Of a stretch of DNA of 63,199 nucleotides, positions 50,765 through 60,046 are shown piece after piece; within the stretch, counting starts at the first letter, position 1, and each line of letters begins with the position of its first letter. Where the stretch lies: the NCBI GenBank assembly GCA_017438775.1, contig JAFRUR010000073.1, forward strand, positions 1-63,199, read 5' to 3'. The notes beneath the pieces are model-generated. The model had not been told where the DNA came from, ran no database searches, and saw only the letters and a program-made list of their open reading frames with translations. The DNA is from Lachnospiraceae bacterium (lineage in GTDB: Bacteria > Bacillota > Clostridia > Lachnospirales > Lachnospiraceae). The translations under genes and the position numbers were made by a program.

Positions 50765-52372
50765 TCATGCTCCCTCTGCAGGACGCGCCCAGCGCGCTGC
50801 GATGTATTCCGCCACGCGGATCCCGTCGATGGCGGCCGAAGTGATGCCCCCGGCGTAGCCGGCTCCCTCGCCGCAGGGATAGAGGCCGGCGAAGGCGCTC
50901 TGTCCGTCCGGTCCGCGGAGGATCCGCACCGGAGAGGATGTCCGGCTCTCGATCCCGGCCAGAACAGCATCCGGCCGGTCGTAGCCGGGAAGCGTGTGTC
51001 CGAACACCGGGATGGCCTCGCGAAAACTCGTATCGAGGGTCTCCGGCAGCAGCAGGTCGAGCCGTGCCGGCGCGAAGCGCCCCATGATCTGCGGGGCGAT
51101 CTCCCCGAAGGAGGCCATCTCTTTTCTTTCCAGATAGGCGCCCAGGGTGCTCACGGGGACAGCGCCGCCGCCCAGGATAAAGGCGCGCTTTTCCAGGTCC
51201 TCCTGGAACCGGACGCCGCCCAGCGTTCCCTCCGGCAGGTCGTCCGGGCGCACCTGGACGATGAGGGCGCTGTTGCAGTTCTCTCCCGCGCGGCCGGAAT
51301 AGCTCATGCCGTTCACGACGGCCTGCTCCGGCCCGCTGGCCGCGGCCACCACGTAGCCGCCGGGACAGGTACAGAACGAGAACACGCCGCGTTCGCCCGA
51401 TGTGGAGGCCGTCAGTTTGTAGGAGGCTGCGGGTAGGGCCCCGCGGGTCTCCCATCCGTACTGGAGGGCGTCGATCATGCGCTGCGGATGCTGGATCCTA
51501 AGTCCCACGGCAAAGGATTTCTTCTCCATTGGGACGCCGATCTCCGACAGGCGCCGGAAGGTGTCGCGGGCGCTGTGGCCGATCGCGAGGACGCAGACCT
51601 GCGCGGGGATCTCCTCCCCATCCGCAAGGCGCAGACTCCGGAGCCGCCGCTCTCCCGCATGGCTGTCAAACACAAGATCCGTGACTTTGGACGAGAACCG
51701 CACCTCGCCTCCGCGGGCGATGATCTCCTCCCGCAGGTTCCTGACCACGGTGCGCAGGACGTCGGTCCCCAGATGGGGTTTGGCCTCCCAGAGGATGTCC
51801 TCCGGGGCGCCCGCGTCCGCGAAGCACCGGCGCATCAGGGCGCCGCGTCCGCCGGGGTCCTTGACCGAAGTCTGAAGTTTCCCGTCGGAAAACGTGCCGG
51901 CGCCGCCCTCGCCGAACTGCACATTGCAGTCCGGATCGAGCTCTCCGCCGTTCCAGAACGCGTCGACCGAAGCGGCGCGCTCCTCCACGCGGCGGCCTCT
52001 CTCCAGGAGGAGGGGCCGGTAGCCCGCGCGGGCCAGCATCAGGCCGCACATGAGGCCGGCAGGGCCGGTGCCGATGATGACGGGCCGGTGCTCCAGCCGC
52101 GCGGTGCCGGATTCGGGAAATATATACGGCGCGGGTTCGTCTCTGCGGACGCCGCGTCTTCCGCGCGCCAGGATCTTCTCCTGCGAATCGACCTCGACCG
52201 CGACCTGATAGACATCCAGAATCTCCGGCTTTTTGCGCGCGTCCAGGCTCTTCCTGCGGATCTCAAGACCGCGGATCTGCTCCGGGCGGACGCCCAGGAC
52301 GGAAGCCGTCTTTTTCTTCAGTTTTTCGGGGCCGCTCCCCGCGGGAACGGACACAGACTCCACCAGAATCAT
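50765..52372 (-). CDS. FAD-dependent oxidoreductase (COG2509 type)
   Basis: 535 aa. A short N-terminal domain (about 1-95, RRKSLDARKKPEILDVYQV) precedes the FAD Rossmann fold with VIIGTGPAGLMCGLMLARAG near residue 98, the family stretch CNVQFGEGGAGTFSDGKL and a C-terminal GYAGGITSAAIDG. Family members are annotated as uncharacterised FAD-dependent dehydrogenases. ATG overlaps the stop of the preceding flavoprotein by 4 bp. Confidence 0.88.
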   Translation of the reverse strand: MILVESVSVPAGSGPEKLKKKTASVLGVRPEQIRGLEIRRKSLDARKKPEILDVYQVAVEVDSQEKILARGRRGVRRDEPAPYIFPESGTARLEHRPVIIGTGPAGLMCGLMLARAGYRPLLLERGRRVEERAASVDAFWNGGELDPDCNVQFGEGGAGTFSDGKLQTSVKDPGGRGALMRRCFADAGAPEDILWEAKPHLGTDVLRTVVRNLREEIIARGGEVRFSSKVTDLVFDSHAGERRLRSLRLADGEEIPAQVCVLAIGHSARDTFRRLSEIGVPMEKKSFAVGLRIQHPQRMIDALQYGWETRGALPAASYKLTASTSGERGVFSFCTCPGGYVVAAASGPEQAVVNGMSYSGRAGENCNSALIVQVRPDDLPEGTLGGVRFQEDLEKRAFILGGGAVPVSTLGAYLERKEMASFGEIAPQIMGRFAPARLDLLLPETLDTSFREAIPVFGHTLPGYDRPDAVLAGIESRTSSPVRILRGPDGQSAFAGLYPCGEGAGYAGGITSAAIDGIRVAEYIAARWARPAEGA

Positions 52373-53607
52373 GCCGGATCTCCCGCCGCGTGCATGCCCG
52401 CCAGAACGCCCGAGGACCAGGCCCACTGCAGATTGTAGCCTCCGCAGGTGCCGTCCACATCGAGGACCTCTCCGGCCAGATACAGCCCGGGCAGGATCTT
52501 CGAGCGCATGGAGGAAAGGTCGACCTGTGCAAGGGGGACGCCCCCCGCCGTGACCTGGGCCTTCTCCAGCCCCGTGGTCCCGGTGATCGGAAACGCGAAG
52601 TGTTTTATGATGTCGATGAAACGGTCCGTCTCTGCTTCGCTCCAGGTCCTTAAGGGCCTGTCGGCGCGGATCCCGGCCTCCTTGAGGACGGTCAGAAGGA
52701 CCATCTTGGGAAGCAGCCCGACAAAGAAGCCCTCCCCGGTGCGCGGGGACTGCACGGCGCCGCCGCGGATGACGGCGCGGAGCTTCTCCGCGGAAAGATC
52801 CTGAAACAGATCCAGATACATGCAGGGGGCTTCGCCCCGACCGAGCGCCTCGGCCGCAAAGCGGCTCAACTGGAACACCGGGATGCCCGAGAGGCCGTAG
52901 GCCGTGAACTGGACTTCGCCCGTCTCCTGCCAGGTCTTCCCTCCCGCCTCCAGCGTGACGCCGGCCGGCAGGCGCGTGCCGTTTAAGGCCCTGCAGCCGG
53001 GCTGGGAACTGGTGAGAGCCCCCAGGGCGGGAAACATCGCCGTGAGGCGGTGCCCGGCCATGCGCGCCAGATCAAAGCCGCTCCTGGCGGACTTAAGTTC
53101 GTTCGTGCGCGAGGCGGTACCGCCCGCGGCCAGGACAGCGGCATCGAATACCAGCCGCTCTCCTCCGGCTTTCAGGGCGATTCCGTCTCTTCCGGCGGAT
53201 ATCGACTCCACCGGCGTGCCGGTGATAACGTTCACGCCGGCATCCTCCAGCGAGTAGCGCAGGGCGTTCAGCACCGAAGCAGCCTGGAACGTCCGGGGAT
53301 AGATCCAGCCGTCCTTTTCCGCCGTCCAGACGCCCATCTCGCGGAACAGGGACAGCGTCCTGTCCCGGTCAAAGGCGCGGATGACGCGGAAGGGATCTCC
53401 GCCCTCCACCGTGCGGAACTTTTCCGGCTCCTGCACGGCGTTCGTCAGGTTGCAGCGTCCGTTCCCGGTGACCAGAATCTTCTTTCCGACGCGGTCCGCC
53501 GCCTCGAAAACGGTCACGCGGGCGCCCGAACGCGCGGCGGCGATCGCGGCCATCAGGCCCGACGCGCCCCCGCCGATCACGGCGACAGTTTTTCCGTATG
53601 CCGTCAT
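52369..53607 (-). CDS. HI0933-family flavoprotein (YhiN/BaiN-like)
   Basis: 412 aa. FAD-binding VAVIGGGASGLMAAIAAA at residues 8-25, KKILVTGNGRCNLTN (family signature), TAGGVPLAQVDLSSM and the C-terminal LYLAGEVLDVDGTCGGYNLQ. Relatives include the bile-acid 3-dehydro reductase BaiN, but the family is broad and the substrate is open. It overlaps neighbours on both sides by 4 bp. Confidence 0.9.
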   Translation of the reverse strand: MTAYGKTVAVIGGGASGLMAAIAAARSGARVTVFEAADRVGKKILVTGNGRCNLTNAVQEPEKFRTVEGGDPFRVIRAFDRDRTLSLFREMGVWTAEKDGWIYPRTFQAASVLNALRYSLEDAGVNVITGTPVESISAGRDGIALKAGGERLVFDAAVLAAGGTASRTNELKSARSGFDLARMAGHRLTAMFPALGALTSSQPGCRALNGTRLPAGVTLEAGGKTWQETGEVQFTAYGLSGIPVFQLSRFAAEALGRGEAPCMYLDLFQDLSAEKLRAVIRGGAVQSPRTGEGFFVGLLPKMVLLTVLKEAGIRADRPLRTWSEAETDRFIDIIKHFAFPITGTTGLEKAQVTAGGVPLAQVDLSSMRSKILPGLYLAGEVLDVDGTCGGYNLQWAWSSGVLAGMHAAGDPA

Positions 53608-55253
53608 TTCAGCAGATGCAGCTTCTTCGCGATTTTCACGAGAAGCGCTCCTTTCGGGAAGCTGTAGAGCTCCGCCTCCTCCACGCAGCGCGTAACAAGA
53701 AGCATCACCCCGTAAACGGCGACCGCGATCATCATGCTGAACAGGGTCATCAGGGTGTTGTGTCCGATCGCCTTGAAGCCGAAGTGATAGACCAGCCAGG
53801 TGATGACGCCCATGACGGCGGAACAGATCACCGGCAGGATGACGGTCTTCTTCCAGTTGATGTGGAAGCTAAGGTACCGCCGCAGCGAGATGAAGTTCAG
53901 GACGCACATGAAGATGCCGAAGGAGATGTTGCCCCAGACGGCGCCGTAGATGCCCCAGTGGAAGCCCCACAGGAAAATGACCAGGCAGATGTTGTGCAGG
54001 ATCAGGGCGATCAGCGCGTTGATGACCGGCACATGCATGTGGTTCATGCCCTGCAGAATCGCGTTCGTGACCGTGGACAGGGAGTAAAAGATGATGGTGA
54101 AGGAACCCACCGTCATCATCTGCGCGGCCAGGGTGTTGTCGCTCTTAAAGAGCATGTTCATGATCGGCATGGCCAGCACGGAGAGGCCCACCACGCAGGG
54201 GACCGCCACGACCATGATGAAGCGGATCGAGGTATCCGTCTTGTCCGCCGCCTCCGAGAAGTTGCGGCGCGCCACCGCGCGCGAGAGCGCCGGCACGATG
54301 GAGAGCGCCAGGGCGTTGGACATGGAGATCGGGACGTTGGTCAGCAGGTGGTACTTGCCGGAGAATTCGCCCCAGAGGAGCTTGTACTGATCGTAGATGC
54401 CTGCCGAGCTCGTGTAGTGGCCGAACAGGCTGTTGTCGAAGATGATGCTGACGTTGTAGACGCCGGTGTTCAGAATGATTGGAATGGCCGTGACGAGCAG
54501 ACACTTCATGAGGTAGGGATATCCCTCCAGCTGCTTCGAGCGGTCGCGGCGCACGTTCTTCCGGATCACGCGCCGGTAGGCCAGGTACAGCAGGGCGCAG
54601 AACACGAAGGCGATAAAGGCGCCCGCTCCCGTGCCGATGGTGCCGCCCGCGGCGCCCCAGGAGACCGCCTGGTTGCTGGTGCTGTAGAGCTCGTCCAGGC
54701 CACGGCCGTAGGCAAAGAGCGAAATGGCCGCGGTCACGCTGACGATGGCGTTCAGAAACTGTTCCAGGACCTGCGAGATCGCCGTGGGCACCATGGAGCC
54801 CATGCCCTGGAAATAGCCGCGCAGGACGCCCAGGAAGGCCATGATGAAGATCGTGGGCGCCAGGGTCATGATGGCGATCCGGGCCTCAGGCATGTTCTGC
54901 ATCTTCACGGCCAGGAAGTCCGCGCCGAAGAACATCACCGCGGCGGCTGCCGTGCCGGCGATCAGGGCGAACACCATGGAGACGCGCAGGATGCGCTGGG
55001 CGTTCTTGTACTGGTGCAGGGCCATGCGCTCCGAGACGAGTTTGGACACCGCCGTCGGCAGGCTGTAGCTCGAGAGCAGCAGGCAGATGAAGTAGACGTT
55101 GTAGGCCGTGGAATACACCCCGATGCCGTCCGACCCGATGGCGTTGGTCATCGGGATGCGGTACAGCAGGCCGATCAGCCGGCTGACGATCGAGGCGATG
55201 GCCAGGATGCTGCCCTGCACTAAAAAGTTGGAGGAATTCTTTTCTTTGCTCAT
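53604..55253 (-). CDS. SpoVB/MurJ-type lipid flippase (MOP family)
   Basis: 549 aa with about 14 membrane helices. It starts with SNFLVQGSILAIASIVSRLIG, the MurJ/SpoVB opening, and YRIPMTNAIGSDGIGVYSTA. These proteins flip lipid-linked cell-wall precursors. No sporulation genes are nearby, so a vegetative lipid II or polysaccharide role is equally possible. Confidence 0.88.
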   Translation of the reverse strand: MSKEKNSSNFLVQGSILAIASIVSRLIGLLYRIPMTNAIGSDGIGVYSTAYNVYFICLLLSSYSLPTAVSKLVSERMALHQYKNAQRILRVSMVFALIAGTAAAAVMFFGADFLAVKMQNMPEARIAIMTLAPTIFIMAFLGVLRGYFQGMGSMVPTAISQVLEQFLNAIVSVTAAISLFAYGRGLDELYSTSNQAVSWGAAGGTIGTGAGAFIAFVFCALLYLAYRRVIRKNVRRDRSKQLEGYPYLMKCLLVTAIPIILNTGVYNVSIIFDNSLFGHYTSSAGIYDQYKLLWGEFSGKYHLLTNVPISMSNALALSIVPALSRAVARRNFSEAADKTDTSIRFIMVVAVPCVVGLSVLAMPIMNMLFKSDNTLAAQMMTVGSFTIIFYSLSTVTNAILQGMNHMHVPVINALIALILHNICLVIFLWGFHWGIYGAVWGNISFGIFMCVLNFISLRRYLSFHINWKKTVILPVICSAVMGVITWLVYHFGFKAIGHNTLMTLFSMMIAVAVYGVMLLVTRCVEEAELYSFPKGALLVKIAKKLHLLK

Positions 55254-55344
55254 GTGGTTCTCTATTCCGCCGCGCGGTCCCGGAACGCGGCCGCGGCGGC
55301 TGTTTTTGGTTTCGATGCGCCCCCTGCGGGGCGGTCCGGACGGG

Positions 55345-56499
55345 TTACGGCTCGATTTTCAGATACTCCCTGCGGCTGTTCGGCACGACGCAGAACCACG
55401 TTTTTCCGGGCGTCAGGTGGATCTCGTTGCCGTCGAGGTCGTAGTAGTGGGTCACGCCCCACTCGAAGGAGCGCGACCAGGTGATCGGGATGTACTTCCC
55501 GTTCGTGAAGTAGTATCCGTCTCCCGTTCCGTCCAGGGTGATGTTCAGGTAATCCGTCTGGTCGTAGTTCGACACCGTGTGGTAGGTCACGACGATGTTG
55601 TTGACGGCCACCTGCTTATTGTCGTTCTGGTCGATATGCTTCCGGTCGAACTGATAGCGGTAATAGAGGTCTTTTTCCTTATCGTACACGAAGTACGGCT
55701 TGTTGATCCGGTAGCCGATGGAGATCTTCGAGGCGGGTTCTCCCTCTGCCACGGTGGGGTTGATCGTTTCCCCGCTGTAGTCAAAGGCGAAGGGAACGAA
55801 GCCGTCCGGGATCTTCGTGTCGTACTCGAATTTCGCGATGCCCTTGTTGATGAGGGCCCCCGACGTAAAGAGGTTGTGCGGGGACTTTTTCTCGTTCGTG
55901 CGGAAGTAGTAGGGATCGTAGCGTCCCATCGTGCCGTCCATGCGCTGGATGTGCGGCATCTCCAGATACGGGACGGCAAAAAGGGCCTTGCCGTTGTGCA
56001 CGAAGATGCACTGAAGGGAACTCTGAATCAGCACGAAAAACGTGCGTGCGCTCCGAATCGAACCGATCTTGGGAATGTCGTCGTAGTGGCCGTCCGGATA
56101 GATGGCCAGAAGGCGCACCGAGCCTCCGGCGATGGGGCACTCGAAAACCACCTCCGCGGAGCTGACGCCGGCCTGCGGCAGGGCCGCCTCCACGTTGTTG
56201 ATGATGACGCCGACGGCGCGGCGGTTTCCCTGCTCCTCCGGCACGGGCAGGCCGGTGAAATAGCTGTACATCTGTCCCGCGGGCAGGGCGGGCACCGTCT
56301 CCTCCGGCTCCGCCGTCTCCGGCTGTGTGGTGACCGGCTCCGACTCCGTCTCGATGATGACCGTGGGCGCCGGCGCCGTGGAGGCGGGCGCCTCCGTCGC
56401 GGGCTCCGTTGTCTCCGGGGCCTGTCTCTTCTGACAGCCGGCCGTCAGGCACAGGAGCATGACCAGCACCAGAAGTCCGGCGATCCATCTTTTTTTCAT
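55345..56499 (-). CDS. DUF3048 lipoprotein (YerB-like)
   Basis: 384 aa. A lipoprotein signal with lipobox LTAGC (Cys22) and a Thr/Glu/Pro-rich linker to about residue 75. The DUF3048 domain includes PVGVIINN-like RRAVGVIINNVEAALPQAG, GSIRSARTFFVLIQSS, and WSRSFEWGVTHYYDLDGNEI. YerB-type proteins are cell-surface, function unclear. LspA, encoded in this window, would process it. Confidence 0.88.
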   Translation of the reverse strand: MKKRWIAGLLVLVMLLCLTAGCQKRQAPETTEPATEAPASTAPAPTVIIETESEPVTTQPETAEPEETVPALPAGQMYSYFTGLPVPEEQGNRRAVGVIINNVEAALPQAGVSSAEVVFECPIAGGSVRLLAIYPDGHYDDIPKIGSIRSARTFFVLIQSSLQCIFVHNGKALFAVPYLEMPHIQRMDGTMGRYDPYYFRTNEKKSPHNLFTSGALINKGIAKFEYDTKIPDGFVPFAFDYSGETINPTVAEGEPASKISIGYRINKPYFVYDKEKDLYYRYQFDRKHIDQNDNKQVAVNNIVVTYHTVSNYDQTDYLNITLDGTGDGYYFTNGKYIPITWSRSFEWGVTHYYDLDGNEIHLTPGKTWFCVVPNSRREYLKIEP

Positions 56500-56608
56500 T
56501 CCTTACCTCCCGGCCGCATCCGGCCGCACAGGCCGCGCGGACCGTCCCGCGCGTCTGCTTCGATCACATTTTTCCGTTTCCGATGATCCGCATCCGCGGT
56601 GGAAACGT

Positions 56609-57109
56609 TCAGTCCCGCGTGATTCCGAGGGCCTGCAGCACGGCCTCCTGCTTCTCTTCCATGACCGCGCGCTCCTCTTCCGTCTCGTGGTCGTATCCCA
56701 TGAGGTGGAAGGCGCTGTGGGCCACCAGGAAGGCGAACTCGCGCTCCTCGCTGTGTCCGTAAGCCGCGGCCTGTTCCTTCACGTGCTCCGCGGAGATGAT
56801 GATGTCTCCCAGCAGGAGCTCTCCCGTCTCGGGGGAGAACAGGTCGTCGTCCTCCTCCAGCTGCGAGAAGTCCCCGGGGGCGGGGTACTCCGCCATCGGG
56901 AAACTCAGCACGTCCGTCGCGGCGTCGATCTCTCTGTATTCGCGGTTGATCTCCCGGATGGAGGCGTCGTCCGTGACGATGAGGCTGACCTCGGTCTCGA
57001 AGGGGAAGTCCTCCGCGTCCAGGGCCGCCTCGAGCACGCGGGAAGCCAGGGCTTCCTCATCCGCGATCTCAAGAGCCAGGTCGGTCTCTCTCTCATAGCG
57101 AAGCGTCAT
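56609..57109 (-). CDS. ybeY: rRNA maturation endonuclease YbeY
   Basis: 166 aa. Zinc motif HSAFHLMGYDHE near residue 131 (HxxxHxxxxxH) and the family stretch INREYREIDAATDVLSFP. It acts in 16S 3' maturation and ribosome quality control. ATG 57109 overlaps the phoH stop by 4 bp; phoH-ybeY is a conserved pair. Confidence 0.96.
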   Translation of the reverse strand: MTLRYERETDLALEIADEEALASRVLEAALDAEDFPFETEVSLIVTDDASIREINREYREIDAATDVLSFPMAEYPAPGDFSQLEEDDDLFSPETGELLLGDIIISAEHVKEQAAAYGHSEEREFAFLVAHSAFHLMGYDHETEEERAVMEEKQEAVLQALGITRD

Positions 57110-58113
57110 CTTCTGCGGTCCTTTCTCTGCGGGGCGTTTTCGGGCTTTTTGTTCTTTTCCTCTTTGGCCTGGTAGGCCTCGAAGGCGGCGATGATGTCCT
57201 TGACCAGCTGGTGGCGCACCACGTCGCGGCCGGTCAGATGGAGGACGCCGACGCCCTCCACGTCCTTTAAGATCTGGGCGCATTTCTCCAGACCGGAACT
57301 CACGTCCTTTAAGTCGATCTGCGTGATGTCGCCCGTGACGATCATCTTGGAGCCTTCGCCCAGGCGCGTGAGCACCATGAAAAGCTGCTCCAGACTCGCG
57401 TTCTGGCTCTCGTCCATGATAACCATGCAGTTCGAAAGCGTGCGTCCGCGCATATAGGCCAGGGGCGCCACTTCGATGATGCCGCGCTCCAGACAGGTGC
57501 GGAATTTCTCTTCTCCCATCATCTCGAAGAGGCCGTCGTAGAGGGGCCGCAGGTACGGGTCCACCTTGCTCTGCAGGTCTCCCGGAAGGAAGCCGAGGTG
57601 CTCGCCCGCTTCGACCGCGGGGCGCGTCAGAATGATGCGGGAGATCTCCTCCCGCTTGAGGGCCTCCACCGCGGTGGCAATGGCCAGATACGTCTTTCCG
57701 GTGCCGGCCGGGCCGATGCAGACGGTGACGGTGTTCCCGCGGATAGCGTCCACATAGCGGCGCTGGCCGATCGTGCGCGCCCGCACGGGCTTGCCGCGGT
57801 ACGTCAGGGTGATGACGTCCTGCATGACGGCCAGGGCCTCTTTTTCCTCTCCGTCCTGCGTCAGTTCAAGCGCCTGGCGGAAGGTGAGCTCGTTGAGGGC
57901 CATGCCCTTCTTCTGCATCTCGCGGGCGGTCTCGAGGGCCCGCGCCGCGCGCTCCGCGTCCTCCTCTTTGGAGGCAAGGATCCGGACGCCCTTCTCCGAG
58001 CCGACCACGGTCACGGGGACCGTCTTCTCCAGAATCCGGATGAGCTGGTCGAAGGGGCCGAAGACCGCCTTCATCTCCTCTGCGCTGTCAAATACAAGTT
58101 CCTTCGTGAACAA
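57106..58113 (-). CDS. phoH: PhoH-family ATPase
   Basis: 335 aa. Walker A IGPAGTGKTYLAIATAV near residue 136, GEHLGFLPGDLQSKVDPY, Walker B MVIMDESQNASLEQ and the end GVLHLTGRDVVRHQLV. An N-terminal KH-like segment occupies about 1-100. It is linked to RNA metabolism with YbeY. Confidence 0.95.
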   Translation of the reverse strand: MFTKELVFDSAEEMKAVFGPFDQLIRILEKTVPVTVVGSEKGVRILASKEEDAERAARALETAREMQKKGMALNELTFRQALELTQDGEEKEALAVMQDVITLTYRGKPVRARTIGQRRYVDAIRGNTVTVCIGPAGTGKTYLAIATAVEALKREEISRIILTRPAVEAGEHLGFLPGDLQSKVDPYLRPLYDGLFEMMGEEKFRTCLERGIIEVAPLAYMRGRTLSNCMVIMDESQNASLEQLFMVLTRLGEGSKMIVTGDITQIDLKDVSSGLEKCAQILKDVEGVGVLHLTGRDVVRHQLVKDIIAAFEAYQAKEEKNKKPENAPQRKDRRR

Positions 58114-58163
58114 ACTGTTCTCCTTCTTTTCACGGCAGACCTGCCGAATCTTATACGAAAACC

Positions 58164-58192
58164 ATTATATCAGTAACGTTCCCGTTCGTAAA
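58164..58192 (-). promoter_or_regulatory. phoH-ybeY promoter
   Basis: TTTACG (58187-58192), 17-bp spacer, extended -10 TGA-TATAAT (58164-58169). Confidence 0.65.
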
Positions 58193-58360
58193 GCGAAAAG
58201 CGGCCCGTTTTCACTATGTTTTGCGTACAAAAAATGACGGGACACAACATATTGTGCCTCGTCAGAATTTCCTGTTTCCGCAGGCGGTCCAACGGCTCTG
58301 CGGTGTATGTATTTCGCCCGGGTCACGCGGTTTCTTACGCAGTTTCTCACGCGCCGGTCC

Positions 58361-58624
58361 CTACACCATCCTGCGAAGGAGGACCCAGCGGTTATCCTTG
58401 CCGCAGCGCAGCTCGAAGATGGCGCGGCGGTCCCCCAGGTAAGAAACGCAGTCGTAATAGGAGCCGAAAAAATCGTCCCGCTTTTTCAGGCTCCGCTCGA
58501 TCTTAAGCGTCCGGGTCTCTCCATCCTCGTCGATGAAGCGCACCCAGCGAAGTTCGTTCTCTCCCTGCTTCGATACGTTTAAGTTGACCTGACAGGGAGT
58601 GACATACACGTCCTCCCTCTGCAC
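58361..58624 (-). CDS. Orphan 87-aa protein, probably SOS-induced
   Basis: The product is small, charged and predicted mostly beta: VQREDVYVTPCQVNLNV, WVRFIDEDGETRTLKIE, DDFFGSYYDCVSYLGDRR, FELRCGKDNRWVLLRR. It has two or three Cys and no membrane segment; I recognise no family. The start is placed at GTG 58624 because AGGAGG lies eight bases upstream; reading from the ATG-less frame further up (to 58711) would run through a near-consensus promoter and a LexA box. It is divergently independent of phoH and follows the HAD gene by 83 bp. Confidence 0.6.
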   Translation of the reverse strand: MQREDVYVTPCQVNLNVSKQGENELRWVRFIDEDGETRTLKIERSLKKRDDFFGSYYDCVSYLGDRRAIFELRCGKDNRWVLLRRMV

Positions 58625-58656
58625 TGCTGTTCCCTCCTCAGACGTCTGCCACAAAT

Positions 58657-58670
58657 AGAACATCTGTTCG
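58657..58670 (-). promoter_or_regulatory. LexA box of the 87-aa gene
   Basis: Minus-strand CGAACAGATGTTCT matches CGAACRNRYGTTYG in 13 of 14 positions. It lies 5 bp downstream of the -10, the same position as the box at the lexA promoter. Confidence 0.75.
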
Positions 58671-58675
58671 ATTTC

Positions 58676-58704
58676 ATTGTACCGCCGGAGGGGGCGTTTG
58701 TCAA
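58676..58704 (-). promoter_or_regulatory. Near-consensus promoter of the 87-aa gene
   Basis: TTGACA (58699-58704), 17-bp spacer, TACAAT (58676-58681). It begins 3 bp after the HAD gene stop. Confidence 0.85.
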
Positions 58705-58707
58705 GTG

Positions 58708-59337
58708 TCACGCCAGTGTCAAAATCTCCGCGAGATCGCGGACAAGATACGTCTCGGTCCCGTCGGGCTGCGCGACGCTCTTCTCCGGAACATACAGAAT
58801 GCTCTGAATGCCGGCGCGGTTCGCGAACGCGACGTCCATGATGCGGTCACCGACGTAGACGGCCGCCGCAGGGTCCAGTCCGTGCTTTTCCATCAGGAAC
58901 TGCAGGGAGGCAGGGTCCGGCTTGCGGGGGAAACCGTCTTCCGCCGTGATGATGTCTTCGAAAAGATCCAAGATCCCGTTGTTCTTCAAAATGACATGCG
59001 AGGAGGAGCCGCGGTGGGTGATCACGAAGTGCCTGGCGCCGCGCTCCCGGAGGGCCTCCAGCGTCTCGCGGGCATGAGGCATGAGACCGATCAGGTGCAG
59101 CCGGCTCTCTTCGATCCCCACGTGCGTGTCGCGGGCAGAATCGTACGAAACGCCCGTCTCCTGCTCCGTTTTCTCAAGATACTGCTTCATGGAGCCGGCG
59201 ATGCACTCCCACAGAACGACGTCCGGATCAAGCGCCACGCCGAACTTTCGGTACGCCATGCACAGACTCGAAACGATGACGCCGTACGAGTCCAGCAGGG
59301 TCCCATCCAGATCCCAGAAAAAAGCAGAAAACGACAT
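58708..59337 (-). CDS. HAD-family hydrolase (phosphoglycolate phosphatase-like)
   Basis: 209 aa. Motif I FFWDLDGTLLDSYG near residue 9, motif II VITHRGSS, motif III Lys in GFPRKPDPASLQFL and motif IV VYVGDRIMDVAFAN. A small helical cap lies between I and II. The substrate is some phosphomonoester. ATG 59337 follows GGGAGG; its promoter is 80 bp upstream. Confidence 0.85.
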   Translation of the reverse strand: MSFSAFFWDLDGTLLDSYGVIVSSLCMAYRKFGVALDPDVVLWECIAGSMKQYLEKTEQETGVSYDSARDTHVGIEESRLHLIGLMPHARETLEALRERGARHFVITHRGSSSHVILKNNGILDLFEDIITAEDGFPRKPDPASLQFLMEKHGLDPAAAVYVGDRIMDVAFANRAGIQSILYVPEKSVAQPDGTETYLVRDLAEILTLA

Positions 59338-59419
59338 GCAGACATTCCTCCCGAAAAAGCAGGTGCGCCGCGCGGGCGCATGAGGAGAAGCAGCGCCTTG
59401 AAACAACAAGGATAGAATC

Positions 59420-59448
59420 ATGTTACCGCCTCGCGGGGATTTCGTCAA
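59420..59448 (-). promoter_or_regulatory. Promoter of the HAD gene
   Basis: TTGACG (59443-59448), 17-bp spacer, TAACAT (59420-59425). Confidence 0.6.
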
Positions 59449-59584
59449 TCACAGGCGAGGGCGAAGAAATCAGGAACCGTCTTCTTTTCCGAAACAATGC
59501 GCCGCGGCAAAAGACGCTGACATGAAATGCGATATCAACGGCAAGGCATGATTCCGGCAGGAATGGGAGAAAAAACGAGGACAT
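59449..59584. other. Spacer upstream of the HAD promoter
   Basis: Non-coding; a minus-strand open frame crossing it has no ribosome site and runs through a terminator. Confidence 0.5.
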
Positions 59585-59617
59585 AAAAGGGGCGCGGCCT
59601 TCAAAGAGACCGCGCCC
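59585..59617 (-). terminator. Terminator of the DUF6054/EF-hand operon
   Basis: On the minus strand GGGCGCGG and CCGCGCCC pair, followed by CCTTTTAT (T-run at 59585-59588). Confidence 0.8.
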
Positions 59618-59688
59618 GCATGGAGAAGGGGAAAACAATACATGGTACCGTGCTGAATTAAGAACCAGTGGTGTTGGAAAACGATGCG

Positions 59689-60018
59689 TTACACGATCAG
59701 TTCCCGGATCTTGTCCAGGAAGGCCTCCTCGCCGAAGGTGTTGATCTTGAAGAACATGGCCTGGCTGCCTCCGGACGCGATCGCGGACAGGATGATGGCC
59801 CCGCTCGGTCCCTGGAACAGGGTGACCGAAAGACTCACGCGGTTGCCGCCCAGCCAGCTGTAGCGCTCAAAAACACGGACGCTGCAGCGGACGTCTCCGT
59901 CACGAAAATCGCTTTTATCCTCCAGGGATGCGGAGACGCTGCCTCCCAGAATGCCGCTTTCGATCCGGTGAAGGATCACGTCAAAATTCCCGTACACGGG
60001 CATCTCAAGTTTTGCCAT
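59689..60018 (-). CDS. DUF6054 protein
   Basis: 109 aa. It matches the DUF6054 pattern I know from Clostridia: MAKLEMPVYGNFDVILHRIE, GGSVSASLEDKSDFRDGDVR, GGNRVSLSVTLFQ and the end ASGGSQAMFFKINTFGEEAF. Cytoplasmic, beta-rich, function unknown. It follows the EF-hand-like gene by 28 bp, in one operon closed by a terminator. Confidence 0.8.
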   Translation of the reverse strand: MAKLEMPVYGNFDVILHRIESGILGGSVSASLEDKSDFRDGDVRCSVRVFERYSWLGGNRVSLSVTLFQGPSGAIILSAIASGGSQAMFFKINTFGEEAFLDKIRELIV

Positions 60019-60046
60019 GCTGTATCACCTCACAAAACAGTCAGTG

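Noticed and set aside
58165..58350. 61-codon minus-strand frame between the 87-aa gene and phoH
   Set aside because: It spans the phoH promoter and has no ribosome site or family match.
59423..59638. 71-codon minus-strand frame
   Set aside because: It reads through the terminator of the upstream operon and overlaps the HAD promoter.
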